DNA from: an uncultured Bifidobacterium sp. | Lineage (GTDB): Bacteria; Actinomycetota; Actinomycetes; Actinomycetales; Bifidobacteriaceae | Length of the DNA: 64,000 bases | Reading direction: 5' to 3' | Assembly: GCF_945269915.1 (NCBI RefSeq) | Contig: NZ_CALYOY010000002.1 | Span: 33,766-97,765, forward strand | Shown here: piece by piece, positions 20,048 to 29,471 of the stretch | How the letters are laid out: each line of letters opens with the position of its first letter | Position numbering within the stretch: the stretch's first letter is position 1 | Made by a program: the position numbers and the translations under genes | The notes under the pieces: model-generated | Seen by the model: only the letters and a program-made list of their open reading frames with translations | Told to the model about the DNA's origin: nothing | Database searches by the model: none

Positions 20048-21376
20048 ATGTCATTATCCATGGGCTGGAAACTGCACGGCGACGGAAAGACGCTGGCACC
20101 GGGCGAGGTCGTTGAACCGGATGAACGACTGACTTGGCCGCGTACGGCAGGCATAGGTGCGCAGCATGTCATCGCCATGTTCGGATCGACCTTCCTGGTT
20201 CCGATCCTGACCGGGTTCGATCCATCGACCACCTTGTTCTTCACGGCCTTTTCCACGGCCCTCTTCCTCCTGATCAACAAGAACAAGCTCCCCTCCTACC
20301 TGGGCAGCTCCTTCGGCTTCATCGCCCCGATCACCGCGGTCACCACGGCCCACAAAGGCCTGGCCGTGGCCTCCTTCGGGATCATGGTGACCGGTGCCCT
20401 CCTGCTCCTGATCGGTGTCATCGTCCACTTCGCCGGTGCCAAATGGATCGACATGATCATGCCGCCCGTGGTCACCGGTGCCATCGTGTCGATCATCGGC
20501 TTCAACCTCGCCCCCTCGGCATGGAACAACTTCAAGTCGGCCCCCCTGACGGCCCTGGTCACCCTGGTGGCGGTCATGCTCATATCGGTTCTCTTCAAGG
20601 GCCTTATCGGTCGACTGAACATCCTGCTCGGCGTCCTGGTGGGGTACGTCTTCGCCATCACCCAAGGCCAGGTGGACTTCCGGGCCGTCGAAGAGGCGGC
20701 CTGGATCGGCCTGCCCCGGTTCCACACGCCCCAGGTCGATATGAGTGTCCTGGCCATGTTCATCCCGGTCGTCCTGGTCCTGGTGGCCGAGAACATCGGC
20801 CACGTCAAGTCCGTCTCCCTGATGACCGGCCGCGATTACGACGACCAGATCGGCACGGCTCTGATCTCCGACGGCCTGGGCACCTTCTTCGCCGGGCTCG
20901 GCGGCGGGTCGGGCACCACCACCTATGCCGAGAACATCGGCGTCATGGCCGCCACCAAGGTCTACTCCACTGCGGCCTACTGGTGCGCTGCGGCCTTCGC
21001 CTTCCTGCTCAGCCTCTGCCCGAAGTTCGGCGCGGTCATCAACACCATCCCCACGGGCGTCCTGGGCGGGGTCACGACCATGCTCTACGGCATGATCGGC
21101 ATGCTGGGCATCCGCATCTGGGTGGAGAACAAGGTCGACTTCGGCAAGTCCGTCAACATGACCGTCGGCGCCATCGTCATGATCGTCGGTATCGCGGACT
21201 TCACCTTCGCGGTTGCCGGCATCAGTTTCAACGGCATCGCCATCGGCTCGGTCGCGACCCTGGTCATGTACCACGGCCTCAAGGCCATCGGGCGCTGGAG
21301 GGGGACCATCGACGGCGATGACTACATCCATGAGGACCAGCCGGCCCAGGCCCAGGAGACAGCGGGGAAGCACTGA
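20048..21376 (+). CDS. NCS2-family uracil/xanthine permease
   Basis: A 442-residue polytopic membrane transporter of the nucleobase-cation symporter 2 family, with the expected 12-14 hydrophobic segments. The motif GGGSGTTTYAENIGVMAATKV in the second half is the NCS2 substrate-binding region and resembles uracil permeases (UraA/PyrP). ATG 20048 is preferred to GTG 20012 because GAGAAAG at 20031-20037 is well placed and residues after it match the family start (WKLHGDGK...). Uracil is the most likely substrate, xanthine cannot be excluded. Confidence 0.9.
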   Translation: MSLSMGWKLHGDGKTLAPGEVVEPDERLTWPRTAGIGAQHVIAMFGSTFLVPILTGFDPSTTLFFTAFSTALFLLINKNKLPSYLGSSFGFIAPITAVTTAHKGLAVASFGIMVTGALLLLIGVIVHFAGAKWIDMIMPPVVTGAIVSIIGFNLAPSAWNNFKSAPLTALVTLVAVMLISVLFKGLIGRLNILLGVLVGYVFAITQGQVDFRAVEEAAWIGLPRFHTPQVDMSVLAMFIPVVLVLVAENIGHVKSVSLMTGRDYDDQIGTALISDGLGTFFAGLGGGSGTTTYAENIGVMAATKVYSTAAYWCAAAFAFLLSLCPKFGAVINTIPTGVLGGVTTMLYGMIGMLGIRIWVENKVDFGKSVNMTVGAIVMIVGIADFTFAVAGISFNGIAIGSVATLVMYHGLKAIGRWRGTIDGDDYIHEDQPAQAQETAGKH

Positions 21377-21450
21377 CCTTCAGGACCTATCGTCGCCGAC
21401 GGTCATCGGCATAGGGGTGCGCCCCTGCATGGATTCGGGTCCACCCCGTG

Positions 21451-22329
21451 TCAGGCGTGCAGGGGCCGCGTCGCATAGAAGGCGACGGCACTGGAGGCGG
21501 CCACGTTCAGGCTGTCCACCTGGTGACTCATGGGAATGCGCACCGTCAGATCGCAATGGGCGATGGTCTGCCTGGACAGTCCGTCACCCTCGGTACCGAA
21601 GATCAGGGCGAGCCTGTCGATATGCCCGGGATCCGTACTGCCGGATCGGGGGAGGAGACGGGCGGTCAGATCGTCCAGGCTGATCGAATCATCACTCAGG
21701 GCCATTGCGGCGGTCGTGAATCCCAGTCGGTGCAGATCCTCCAGACCCTGAACCGGCCAGTAATGCCTGTCATCCCCGCCGATCCTGGTCCAAGGCACCT
21801 GGAAGACGGTCCCCATGGAGACCCTGGCGGCGCGCCGATACAAGGGGTCCGAGCAGGAGGGGGTCACCAGGACGGCATCCACACCCAGGGCGGCCGCCGA
21901 ACGCATCAGGGCCCCGATGTTGGTGTGGTCGACGATGTTCTCCATGACGGCCACCCGTCTGGCATCCCTGCAGACCTGATCGACCGAGGGGAGGGGCCAC
22001 CGGCGCATGGCGGCCAGGGCGCCCCGGTGGAGGCGGTATCCGGTTATGGCCCTCAGCTGCTCAGGACTGGCCACATAGACCGGTACATCGGGGCCGAAGG
22101 AGCCATCGACCTGGTCGAACAACCCGCCCATGCCCTCCAACCAGGGTTCCTCCACCAGGAAGGAGATGGGCTCGACACCGGCATCCAGGGCCCGGGTGAT
22201 GACCTTTGGCGACTCGGCTATGAAGAGCCCCTTGGCCGGTTCCAGCCGGTTCCGAAGCTGGAGCTCGGTAAGGTGGGTGTACGCCTCGATACGGTCATCA
22301 TCGATGGACCCTATGGGTATCGTGCGCAT
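21451..22329 (-). CDS. SPOUT (TrmH/SpoU) RNA 2'-O-methyltransferase
   Basis: A 292-residue methyltransferase. Motif 1 is NIGALMRSAAALGVDAVLV, motif 2 is LIFGTEGDGLS and motif 3 is SLNVAASSAVAFY, the three knotted SPOUT motifs that bind S-adenosylmethionine. An N-terminal ~100-residue substrate-binding domain precedes them (FIAESPKVITRALD). The target, rRNA or tRNA, cannot be told from sequence. It lies downstream of, and on the same strand as, the tRNA-Leu gene but is separated from it by that gene's terminator. Confidence 0.9.
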   Translation of the reverse strand: MRTIPIGSIDDDRIEAYTHLTELQLRNRLEPAKGLFIAESPKVITRALDAGVEPISFLVEEPWLEGMGGLFDQVDGSFGPDVPVYVASPEQLRAITGYRLHRGALAAMRRWPLPSVDQVCRDARRVAVMENIVDHTNIGALMRSAAALGVDAVLVTPSCSDPLYRRAARVSMGTVFQVPWTRIGGDDRHYWPVQGLEDLHRLGFTTAAMALSDDSISLDDLTARLLPRSGSTDPGHIDRLALIFGTEGDGLSRQTIAHCDLTVRIPMSHQVDSLNVAASSAVAFYATRPLHA

Positions 22330-22489
22330 CCTCGTCTCCTTCCCCTAGGTGGGGATGTCCCCGGCGGCATCGATCACCTGTCATCCGGCCCGCACGCCAC
22401 CCTGCAGGCTCCATGTCCGGCGGCGAACCACCGGCCTGAGGAGGGGAGGGCGAGAATCGGACATGGCGGAAGGGGAAACCCATCTACCG

Positions 22490-22527
22490 AAAAGGCACCA
22501 TCGTGACGGAATCATCCCGATGGTGCC
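22490..22527 (-). terminator. Rho-independent terminator of tRNA-Leu
   Basis: Read on the minus strand, GGCACCATCG (22518-22527) pairs with CGATGGTGCC (22494-22503) over 10 bp and is followed by TTTT (22490-22493). It starts eight bases after the tRNA 3' end. Confidence 0.8.
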
Positions 22528-22534
22528 CAATCCG

Positions 22535-22622
22535 TGTCCGGAACGGGAGTTGAACCCGTACGCCTGTATAAAATAGGCACTAGCACCTCAAGCTAGCGCG
22601 TCTACCATTCCGCCACCCGGAC
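22535..22622 (-). tRNA. tRNA-Leu(GAG)
   Basis: An 88-base class II tRNA on the minus strand. The acceptor stem GTCCGGG pairs with TCCGGAC (one G-U), discriminator A. The anticodon arm is CTAGC-TTGAGGT-GCTAG, giving anticodon GAG for CUC/CUU leucine codons. A long variable arm, TGCCTATTTTATACAGGCG, and the T arm ACGGG-TTCAACT-CCCGT follow. The 3' CCA is not encoded; the genome continues CGG. Confidence 0.97.
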
Positions 22623-22772
22623 AGGTGCGCTTTCGCAACAGAGGAAACTATAGCATCTTTGGGCCGATTTTGCATAGGGGGCAAGGGTTGCGTGTCGTTG
22701 GGTCCGGGCCGGGGCACGAGGCCGACATCTCCCATACGCCGGTTTTCGCCCGGCGACGCTAGCCTGAAAGGC

Positions 22773-23552
22773 ATGACCGCACCGCTCTTTCTCTTGGACC
22801 CGGAACGGGACGACACCCCCCTGGCCAGTGACGAACTCCACACGGGATGGAAGCTCAGGCTTCCCCAGCATGTCAGACGTCATGCCATCCGATCGATGAG
22901 GTTGTCCCAGGGCTGTGAAATTCAACTGTCGGACGGGCAGGGGCTCAGGCTCCGGGCCACCATCAAGGATGTCGAAACAGGCTTGGTCGAGGTCACCGCC
23001 GTCGGGCGGGAGAATGCGCCTGACGTGTCCCTGATCCTGGTTCAGGCCCTGGCCAAGGGTGGTCATGATGAGGATGCCATCGATATGGCCACCCAGATAG
23101 GGGTCGACAAGGTGAGACCCTGGCAGGCGGATCGGTCCATCGCCAAGTGGAAGGAGGGTCGGACCGATCGCAAGTGGCGCCAGGTCCTCGATGCGGCCAC
23201 CGAGCAGTCCAGACGGGCCATGACACCAGAACTCCTTCCGGTCCTGACCAGCAAGCCCCTGGTTAGGGACTGTCATGAGGCGACCGGACGGGGAGACCTG
23301 ACTGTTGTGCTTCACCAGGACGCGACCATGGACTGGGAGGATGTGGAGCAGCGGGCCGCAAGCCTGGATACCGGCAGATGCGTGCGTGTCATCATCGGTC
23401 CTGAAGGTGGGATCGGCATGATGGAGGTCCAGGAGATGGTCGAGGCCGGGGCGGTGGCCACGGCCCTGGGTGGAAACATCCTGAGGGCTTCTACGGCTGG
23501 CCCCGTGGCCCTGACCCTCCTGGCACGGGCCCTCGGGCGGTGGAGGTGCTGA
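22773..23552 (+). CDS. rsmE: 16S rRNA (uracil-1498-N3)-methyltransferase
   Basis: A 259-residue SPOUT methyltransferase that modifies U1498 of 16S rRNA. An N-terminal PUA-like domain (~1-85) precedes the catalytic part, with the SAM motifs IIGPEGGIGMMEVQEM and ALGGNILRASTAGPVAL. ATG 22773 is preceded by GAAAGG; an upstream in-frame ATG at 22659 would read through low-quality coding sequence. It opens the rsmE-HIT-phoH-ybeY-corC-era block. Confidence 0.95.
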   Translation: MTAPLFLLDPERDDTPLASDELHTGWKLRLPQHVRRHAIRSMRLSQGCEIQLSDGQGLRLRATIKDVETGLVEVTAVGRENAPDVSLILVQALAKGGHDEDAIDMATQIGVDKVRPWQADRSIAKWKEGRTDRKWRQVLDAATEQSRRAMTPELLPVLTSKPLVRDCHEATGRGDLTVVLHQDATMDWEDVEQRAASLDTGRCVRVIIGPEGGIGMMEVQEMVEAGAVATALGGNILRASTAGPVALTLLARALGRWRC

Positions 23553-23653
23553 TTCTCGGTTGTCCGGCTTCAATCCGGGCGAAATATCTGACAAGAACCA
23601 TATGATGGTTGGTAGTGAATCTCAATCGTGAAAGGTCTGACCAAGGAGCGGGT

Positions 23654-24001
23654 ATGAGTGATTCAGAACATGGTGACGGCTGCATCTTCTGCAAGATCAT
23701 CGCGGGTGACATTCCCAGCCAGAGGGTCTATGAGGACGAAAGCGTCTATGCCTTCAAGGACGCCAACCCCAAGGCCAAGGTCCATGTTCTGATCGTTCCC
23801 AGGCGCCATTACGCCAATGTGGCCGAGCTGGCCAAGGCCGATCCCCGGACCCTGGCCCACATCGTCGAGGTGGCCCAGTCCATCGCCGACCAGGAGTTCC
23901 ACGGTGCCTACCGACTGATCTTCAACTCCGGAGAGGATGCCGGCCAGTCCGTCTTCCATGTGCACGCCCATGTCATGACCGGGGAGGTCCTGCCCGAGTG
24001 A
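23654..24001 (+). CDS. HIT family nucleotide-binding protein
   Basis: A 115-residue histidine-triad protein. The N-terminal CIFCKIIAGDIPS motif and the C-terminal HVHAHVM triad with the catalytic His are intact. HIT proteins are small nucleoside phosphoramidase or nucleotidyl hydrolases. AAGGAG lies about eight bases before ATG 23654. Its place before phoH is conserved in actinobacteria. Confidence 0.94.
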   Translation: MSDSEHGDGCIFCKIIAGDIPSQRVYEDESVYAFKDANPKAKVHVLIVPRRHYANVAELAKADPRTLAHIVEVAQSIADQEFHGAYRLIFNSGEDAGQSVFHVHAHVMTGEVLPE

Positions 24002-24029
24002 CTGCTGCTGAGACGACAGAGGGGATGAC

Positions 24030-25334
24030 GTGGCGGTAACGACACGAAGCCTGGATATTCCATCGGAACTCGACCCCGTCCTCGTCCTGGGGCCGGGCGA
24101 CGCGGTGATGGACCGAATCGAACGCGCCTTTCCGCATGTGAACATCCTCATCAGGGGGAACCGGATCATCCTGACCGCCACCAACCCCCTAGGGGACAAG
24201 GAGGCCGGCCAGGTCTACGACCTGATCGGGGAACTGGTCCAGGCCGCCTACCAGGTGCCCATGGATGCCGAAGAGGTCGGCAAACTCCTGGACCACCGGC
24301 GGATGGGTAATCCCTTCCTGACCGGAGCAGTCATTGCCGCATCCGGGAAGGACCAGGCCCTGCCCCAAGGTCGTCATGTGGCCACCTACGCCGATTCCGG
24401 CACAGACAAGGGTCATCGCCATGCCGGAATCACCGGTGCGTCTCCTCGAGTTCCGGATAACAGGGCAGATAACCTGTACGAGAGGCATTCGGAAGCCGCG
24501 GAACCCGATTGGAAGGAGGAAACCGGTATCACAAGAGAGCGAATGCACCAGGGCAAGGAGTCGGAGGCCGATGACCGTCACCTGGAACCGTATGAGGATG
24601 ACCAGGACGAAAGCAGGCACCGGGCGGCCCTTTCGTCGGCAGTGGCCATGAGGACTCCTTTGACTTACGCTTCCAAGGGCCCCATCCGTCCCAAGACGGC
24701 AGGTCAGATGGCCTATGTCTCTTCTATGCAGACCCATACGATCACATTCGGAATCGGGCCTGCGGGAACAGGCAAGACCTACCTGGCCGTGGCCAAGGCG
24801 GTTCAGACCTTCCAGACGAAGCAGGTCAGCCGCATCATCCTGACACGCCCCGCAGTGGAGGCGGGCGAGAGCCTGGGCTTCCTCCCGGGTACCCTGAATG
24901 ACAAGGTCGATCCCTACCTACGCCCCCTGTACGATGCCCTCTCCGACATGCTGGGTACCGAACGGATGCACCACTACCTGAGCAATGAGACCATCGAGGT
25001 GGCCCCACTGGCATACATGCGTGGCCGCACGCTCAATGACGCCTTCGTCATCCTGGACGAGGCCCAGAACACCACCCGTCAGCAAATGAAGATGTTCCTG
25101 ACCAGATTGGGGTTCAACACCAAGATGGTCATCACCGGCGATATCACCCAGGTCGACGTGGGACTGCCGGCCTCGGGACTGGCCACGATCGAAGAGATCC
25201 TGGGAGGGATCGATGACATCGCCTTCGTCCATCTGGAGGCGGGGGACGTGGTCCGCAACAGGTTGGTGGGCAGGATCGTCCGCGCCTACGACAAGGCGGC
25301 GGCCAGGCAGCGCGGAAGGTCGGGGCGGGAATGA
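24030..25334 (+). CDS. phoH: PhoH-like ATPase (YbeZ type) with a large internal insertion
   Basis: A 434-residue PhoH-family ATPase, about 90 residues longer than usual. The KH-like N-terminal domain spans ~1-95 ([17 protein letters not shown]). Residues ~105-208 are a hydrophilic insertion rich in His, Glu, Asp, Arg and Gln. The ATPase follows, with Walker [12 protein letters not shown] (~241), [18 protein letters not shown], Walker [12 protein letters not shown] (~341) and [10 protein letters not shown]. PhoH/YbeZ works with YbeY, encoded next, in ribosome and RNA maturation. Start is GTG 24030; the stop overlaps ybeY by ATGA. Confidence 0.93.
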   Translation: MAVTTRSLDIPSELDPVLVLGPGDAVMDRIERAFPHVNILIRGNRIILTATNPLGDKEAGQVYDLIGELVQAAYQVPMDAEEVGKLLDHRRMGNPFLTGAVIAASGKDQALPQGRHVATYADSGTDKGHRHAGITGASPRVPDNRADNLYERHSEAAEPDWKEETGITRERMHQGKESEADDRHLEPYEDDQDESRHRAALSSAVAMRTPLTYASKGPIRPKTAGQMAYVSSMQTHTITFGIGPAGTGKTYLAVAKAVQTFQTKQVSRIILTRPAVEAGESLGFLPGTLNDKVDPYLRPLYDALSDMLGTERMHHYLSNETIEVAPLAYMRGRTLNDAFVILDEAQNTTRQQMKMFLTRLGFNTKMVITGDITQVDVGLPASGLATIEEILGGIDDIAFVHLEAGDVVRNRLVGRIVRAYDKAAARQRGRSGRE

Positions 25335-25903
25335 GTGTGGAAGTCACCAATGAGACCCAGTGGGAGATCGATGCCAGGACCTTCTCGGACCTGGGTATCT
25401 GGGTCCTGGACCAAATGCAGGTCAGCCCCCAGTCCGACATGACCATCATCTTCAACGACCCGGATCCCATGGCCTCCCTGCATGAGCGGTGGATGAACCT
25501 CCAAGGTCCGACCGACGTGATGAGCTTCCCCATGGATGAGCTCCGCCCGGGCGATGGAAGCCGGAAAGTGGAGGGAATCCTGGGCGACATCGTCATCTGC
25601 CCCTGGGTGGCCGCCCAACAGGCCCAGGCCGCCGGGCATTCGGTCATGGAGGAGATGTTGCTCCTGACCATTCACGGCACCCTTCACCTCCTGGGGTATG
25701 ATCACACCACCAAGGCTCAGGAGGGGCAGATGTTCGGCCTTCAGCGCCAGCTCCTGCTCACCTTCCTGGCCTTGCGACAGGGGCCCATGGGTGAGGCCAC
25801 CCTGCCTGCCGGAGCCTTCAATGCCCTGGAATCCTACGAAGACAGTCATGAATCCGGGCATGGACCGGGCACGGGTATGGTCGGCCACAGGGGCCGGTCA
25901 TGA
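25331..25903 (+). CDS. ybeY: Endoribonuclease YbeY
   Basis: A 190-residue zinc-dependent endoribonuclease for 16S rRNA 3'-end maturation and ribosome quality control. The zinc motif [11 protein letters not shown] and the upstream [10 protein letters not shown] segment are complete. A ~30-residue C-terminal extension after the core (from about residue 160) is Gly/His-rich and probably flexible. It overlaps the phoH stop (ATGA). Confidence 0.95.
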   Translation: MSVEVTNETQWEIDARTFSDLGIWVLDQMQVSPQSDMTIIFNDPDPMASLHERWMNLQGPTDVMSFPMDELRPGDGSRKVEGILGDIVICPWVAAQQAQAAGHSVMEEMLLLTIHGTLHLLGYDHTTKAQEGQMFGLQRQLLLTFLALRQGPMGEATLPAGAFNALESYEDSHESGHGPGTGMVGHRGRS

Positions 25904-25922
25904 ATCCGAAAGAGGAGTTGCA

Positions 25923-27326
25923 ATGACCAGCCGTTCGATCCTGATGCTGATCGCCATGGCACTGGTGGTGCTGATCCTTATTGGTCTCTCCCTGGTCCTG
26001 GCTGCAGCCGAGGGCTCGGTGACCAGGGTGACCAGATCCAGTCTGAACAACCTGATCCTGGGTCTGCAGACCGACCAGGATTTGAGCCAGTTCTCCAGGA
26101 TGAAGCGGATCGACCGGATCCACAAGGCCCAGAAGCTCATCTCCCAGCGCCAGGCCACCTCCAGTGGATGCGCCTATTTCCGGGTCATCTGTGACATCCT
26201 CATCGGTCTTCTGGTGGGGGGCATGACCCAGGTGGCCGGCTTCCGAATCTGGGAGCAGGTGGTCTGTGGCCTGGTGGCCGCCGTCCTGGTGGCCGTCATC
26301 TCAGTCACCATCGGACCCAGGAGAAATGGCACCAGACAGCCTCTGGAGATCCTGCTCAGGTATGTGCGGATCATATCGATCGCGGTCCGTCTGACTCCTT
26401 TCAAGAAGCGGCGCAGGATTAATTCCTGGTCCAGGAGCTCCCGGCGGAGTGACCTCTCGGATGACGAAGAGCTGGAGAAGATTCAGATCGAGCAGGGCAG
26501 GGCCATGGTCGACCAACTGGTCGAGGCCGGCGCTTTCGATCCCGAGATATCGGAGATGATCAAGAACGTCCTGACCCTCTCCACCACCCTGACCCGTGAG
26601 ATCATGGTTCCCAGGACCGACATGATCTGCATGGGGAAGGACACCAGCCTGGAGGCCGCCCTGAAACTCTTCTCCCGGTCCGGTTTCTCCAGGATTCCGG
26701 TCATCGGCGAGGACATGGACGACCTGATCGGCGTGGTCTACCTGAAGGACGTGGTCAGGGCCATCTCCCTGGGTAGGCAAAAGGACCAGGGGCCCATCGC
26801 CTCCATCGTTCGCAAACCGGTCCTGATACCCGAATCCAAGCCCGTGGATGACCTCTTCCACTACATGCAGAAGTCCCGTCATCATTTGGCGCTTGTGGTC
26901 GATGAGTATGGCGGCATCGCCGGTCTGGTCACCATCGAGGATGCCATCGAGCAGATCGTGGGTGAGCTGGAGGACGAGCATGACCGGGTCCAGCACAACC
27001 AGCCCAAGCAGATCGGACCCCACACCTGGAGTCTGCCCGCACGTACCTCGATAGCGGAGCTGGAGGAGCTTTTCGAGATCGATATCGACGAGGATGACGT
27101 GGATACGGTCTACGGACTCCTGACCAAGCTTCTCGGCTCGGTTCCGGTCGAGGGGTCTTCCGCGGTGACCAGAGGCATACGATTGACGGCGGCTGATGCT
27201 GTCGGTCGCCGGAAGAAGATCGCCACCATCATCGTGGAGCCGGCGGATGACTCGGACATCACCCTGGACGAGGAACCCGCCAGTCAGGACCCGGACCAGG
27301 AAGGTCCGGACAGTGGCCAGGAATGA
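25923..27326 (+). CDS. CNNM/CorC-family CBS-domain membrane protein
   Basis: A 467-residue protein of the hemolysin C/CorC family. An N-terminal DUF21-like region has about three membrane segments (~5-30, ~85-105, ~112-130). A linked pair of CBS domains follows (about 225-345; REIMVPRTDM and VDEYGGIAGLVT are landmark motifs), then a C-terminal CorC_HlyC domain and an acidic tail. Members are linked to Mg2+/Co2+ homeostasis. AGAGGAG gives a clear site for ATG 25923; era follows after 19 bases. Confidence 0.92.
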   Translation: MTSRSILMLIAMALVVLILIGLSLVLAAAEGSVTRVTRSSLNNLILGLQTDQDLSQFSRMKRIDRIHKAQKLISQRQATSSGCAYFRVICDILIGLLVGGMTQVAGFRIWEQVVCGLVAAVLVAVISVTIGPRRNGTRQPLEILLRYVRIISIAVRLTPFKKRRRINSWSRSSRRSDLSDDEELEKIQIEQGRAMVDQLVEAGAFDPEISEMIKNVLTLSTTLTREIMVPRTDMICMGKDTSLEAALKLFSRSGFSRIPVIGEDMDDLIGVVYLKDVVRAISLGRQKDQGPIASIVRKPVLIPESKPVDDLFHYMQKSRHHLALVVDEYGGIAGLVTIEDAIEQIVGELEDEHDRVQHNQPKQIGPHTWSLPARTSIAELEELFEIDIDEDDVDTVYGLLTKLLGSVPVEGSSAVTRGIRLTAADAVGRRKKIATIIVEPADDSDITLDEEPASQDPDQEGPDSGQE

Positions 27327-27345
27327 AGACAAGGAAAAGCGGTAC

Positions 27346-28353
27346 ATGACACACATACGCACCAAGGGGACCACCCCCGGTCAGAACCATACCGACCCTG
27401 AGGGCGGCGATTCCTGCCAAGGCTCCCAGGACCAGCCCTACCGCTCAGGTTTCGTGGCCGTGGTGGGAAGGCCCAACGTGGGCAAGTCGACTCTGATGAA
27501 CGCCCTGGTGGGCAGGCCCATCGCCATCGCTTCATCCAGGCCGGAGACCACCCGCAAGGCCATCCGGGGTATCGTCACCGACCCCGATGCCCAGCTGGTC
27601 CTGGTCGACACCCCTGGTATCCACCGCCCACGGACCCTCCTGGGCCAGCGTTTGAACGACGTGGTGGAGGCCTCCCTCTCAGACGTGGATGCCATTGCCT
27701 TCCTCCTGCCCGCCGATCAGACCATCGGCCCCGGCGACAAGAGGATCCTCAGCCGGCTCAGGTCCAACTTCGCCAAGAAAGACCAAGCCGGAAAGTGGCA
27801 CTGGCGCAAGCCTCTGATCGCGGTGGTCACCAAGATCGACCGCCTGGACAGGGAGGAGCTGGTGGCCAAGCTCATCGAGGTCTCCGACTTTGCGGACTTC
27901 GATCAGATCGTGCCGGTCAGTGCCGTGAGCGAGGACAACGTCGATGAGGTCAAGCAGGTCCTGATCGACGCCATGCCGGTCGGGCCGCAGATGTATCCGG
28001 CAGGCCAGCTGACCGAGGAACGTCCCGGGGACATGATTGCGGAGTTGGTCAGGGGGGCCTTCCTGGAGGAGCTTGACGACGAGCTGCCCCACTCCCTGGC
28101 TGTGAACGTCGACTCGATCGAGCCGGCCGAGGATGGGCACAAGGCACAGGTCCATGTCTCCATCTATGTGGAGAGGGACTCCCAGAAGCCCATCATCATC
28201 GGCCATGGTGCCGAACATCTGGTCCGGGTCAGGAAGAAGCTGAGGACTGCCGTCAATCGCACCCTGGGTCAGAAGGCCGCACTTGATCTCCACGTCAAGG
28301 TGGCCAAGAACTGGCAGGGGGACCCCAAGCTCCTCCAGAGGCTCGGCTTCTGA
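27346..28353 (+). CDS. era: GTPase Era
   Basis: A 335-residue ribosome-assembly GTPase that binds the 16S rRNA 3' end. G1 is GRPNVGKST, G3 DTPGIH, G4 TKID, G5 VSAVS; a C-terminal KH domain follows (PIIIGHGAEHLVRVRKKLR). It has an N-terminal hydrophilic extension of about 35 residues relative to E. coli Era. ATG 27346 is chosen; open frame further upstream lies inside corC. It ends the rRNA-maturation block. Confidence 0.96.
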   Translation: MTHIRTKGTTPGQNHTDPEGGDSCQGSQDQPYRSGFVAVVGRPNVGKSTLMNALVGRPIAIASSRPETTRKAIRGIVTDPDAQLVLVDTPGIHRPRTLLGQRLNDVVEASLSDVDAIAFLLPADQTIGPGDKRILSRLRSNFAKKDQAGKWHWRKPLIAVVTKIDRLDREELVAKLIEVSDFADFDQIVPVSAVSEDNVDEVKQVLIDAMPVGPQMYPAGQLTEERPGDMIAELVRGAFLEELDDELPHSLAVNVDSIEPAEDGHKAQVHVSIYVERDSQKPIIIGHGAEHLVRVRKKLRTAVNRTLGQKAALDLHVKVAKNWQGDPKLLQRLGF

Positions 28354-28625
28354 GGGGGAGGTCCTGCTGATTGGCGGCACAGCCTATGTCTTGATCGGGA
28401 TAACCGTTTCATGAACTTCTGCGGTCGCCGAGCGATCCTGCTCCATACGGGAGGTATAGGCGATCCTTAGGGCCCCTTTCCTGCTGGATGAGCAAATCCG
28501 GTCGCATACGAGGAAGGGGTCGGCATTGCCCAAGGATTCCACTCACTGGGAAACAGGGATTCGAGGTATCAGGGAACTACGCCATTCATCATGAAACAAC
28601 GTTTCGACTCATCCGGAAACAAGAT

Positions 28626-28664
28626 GACAATGTGTCCACTGACGTACCGGTCGACAATGTGTCC
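28626..28664 (+). repeat. Direct repeat GACAATGTGTCC, two copies plus a degenerate third
   Basis: Exact copies lie at 28626-28637 and 28653-28664, 27 bases start to start. A 10/12 match, GACTATGTGTCT, lies at 28793-28804. All are upstream of the ECF sigma gene. They could be regulator sites, or iterated transposase-binding sites at the end of a lost insertion element. Confidence 0.6.
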
Positions 28665-28677
28665 TCGCTTGCAATCA

Positions 28678-28683
28678 TATAAT
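28678..28683 (+). promoter_or_regulatory. Perfect -10 box (TATAAT) upstream of the sigma-factor operon
   Basis: TATAAT occurs 14 bases after the second 12-base repeat. The only -35-like hexamer, TCGACA (28651-28656), is 21 bases away, too far for a standard promoter, so activation through the repeats would be needed. A transcript from here would have a leader of about 170 bases. Confidence 0.4.
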
Positions 28684-28861
28684 CAGCTGCACCAAGAGCA
28701 GCCACAGATGACAGCCGCTGTTCAGCATGCATCCGCACCCTTGAGCAAGGCAAAAATGACGTAGGGGAGCGGATTCCCTTTGCGGTACCAGCGACTATGT
28801 GTCTAGGATACAGGCAATACGCGGAAGGAACCATCTCTGCAGTGGCGAAGGGACATGATCA

Positions 28862-29461
28862 GTGGAACGATCTCGAATTGATCCGGATACTGATGATATA
28901 ACGCTGATCAAGATGGTGGCCGCCGAAAATGAATCTGCCTTTGAAGCACTGTACAACAAGTATGCCCATACCGTCCAAGCTTTCATTTCCCTGCGAACAT
29001 CCGGCGACGAGGATGCCAGTGAAGCTTTTGCCGACACGTGGCTGGGGTGCTGGCGTTCCTCGAAATCCTTTCGCGCGGAAAGCCGGGTTCTTACCTGGAT
29101 ACTCAGCATTGCACGACGACAGATATATATGAAATGTCGCAAGCCAAGGCTACCCGACCAAATGGATTCGGAGGAACTCGACTCGATAGCCGATGATCGT
29201 CTGGAACCTGCAGAACTCGTCAATAGGGATCTGATGATGGAAACAATACGGGAGAAGATTGATGCGCTCCCAAGGGAAATGGCATACACGGTAACCCTGG
29301 CCTGGCTCCACGAGTTATCCTATCCGGAAATTGCCTCACTGCTTGACATTCCGGTTGGGACCGTGAAGTCTCGTCTTGCTCGCGCAAAACAGATCCTGCG
29401 TCCGCAGCTGACAGCCCTCGCTTCAGGCAGCGGCCAACGACTGCAAAGCCGGAGAGGATGA
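28862..29461 (+). CDS. ECF-type RNA polymerase sigma factor
   Basis: A 199-residue sigma-70 family factor of the extracytoplasmic-function type. Region 2 (~20-90) has FEALYNKYAHTVQAFI and the DTWLGCWRSSKSFR segment for core and -10 binding. Region 4 (~130-190) has the helix-turn-helix LSYPEIASLLDIPVGTVKSRLARAK. Start GTG 28862 has AAGGGA eight bases upstream. The gene is visibly lower in GC than its neighbours. No zinc-finger anti-sigma gene follows; three membrane proteins and an ABC ATPase do, so it probably controls that transporter. Its signal and promoters are unknown. Confidence 0.92.
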   Translation: MERSRIDPDTDDITLIKMVAAENESAFEALYNKYAHTVQAFISLRTSGDEDASEAFADTWLGCWRSSKSFRAESRVLTWILSIARRQIYMKCRKPRLPDQMDSEELDSIADDRLEPAELVNRDLMMETIREKIDALPREMAYTVTLAWLHELSYPEIASLLDIPVGTVKSRLARAKQILRPQLTALASGSGQRLQSRRG

Positions 29462-29471
29462 AGGGGAAATG

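Larger units (their letters stand above)
28354..28861 (+). other. 508-base non-coding gap at the left edge of the low-GC island
   Basis: No convincing gene is seen. Base composition changes here: by hand count the 60 bases from 28861 are 45% G+C against 68% for the 60 bases from 16921. The gap holds a long-range pair CCCCTTTCCT / AGGAAGGGG (about 28472-28519), two exact copies of a 12-base repeat plus one degenerate copy, and a perfect TATAAT. It probably contains the control region of the sigma-factor operon and may contain mobile-element debris. Confidence 0.6.

Noticed and set aside
20054..21373. A 439-codon frame antisense to the permease
   Set aside because: Asp/Gly/His-rich shadow of a hydrophobic protein; no ribosome-binding site or motif.
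21448..22506. A 352-codon frame opposite the SPOUT methyltransferase
   Set aside because: The minus-strand protein has all three SPOUT motifs; the plus frame has none.
28488..28682. A 64-codon frame in the gap before the sigma gene
   Set aside because: No ribosome-binding site, no recognisable composition, and it runs through the 12-base repeats and into the TATAAT box.
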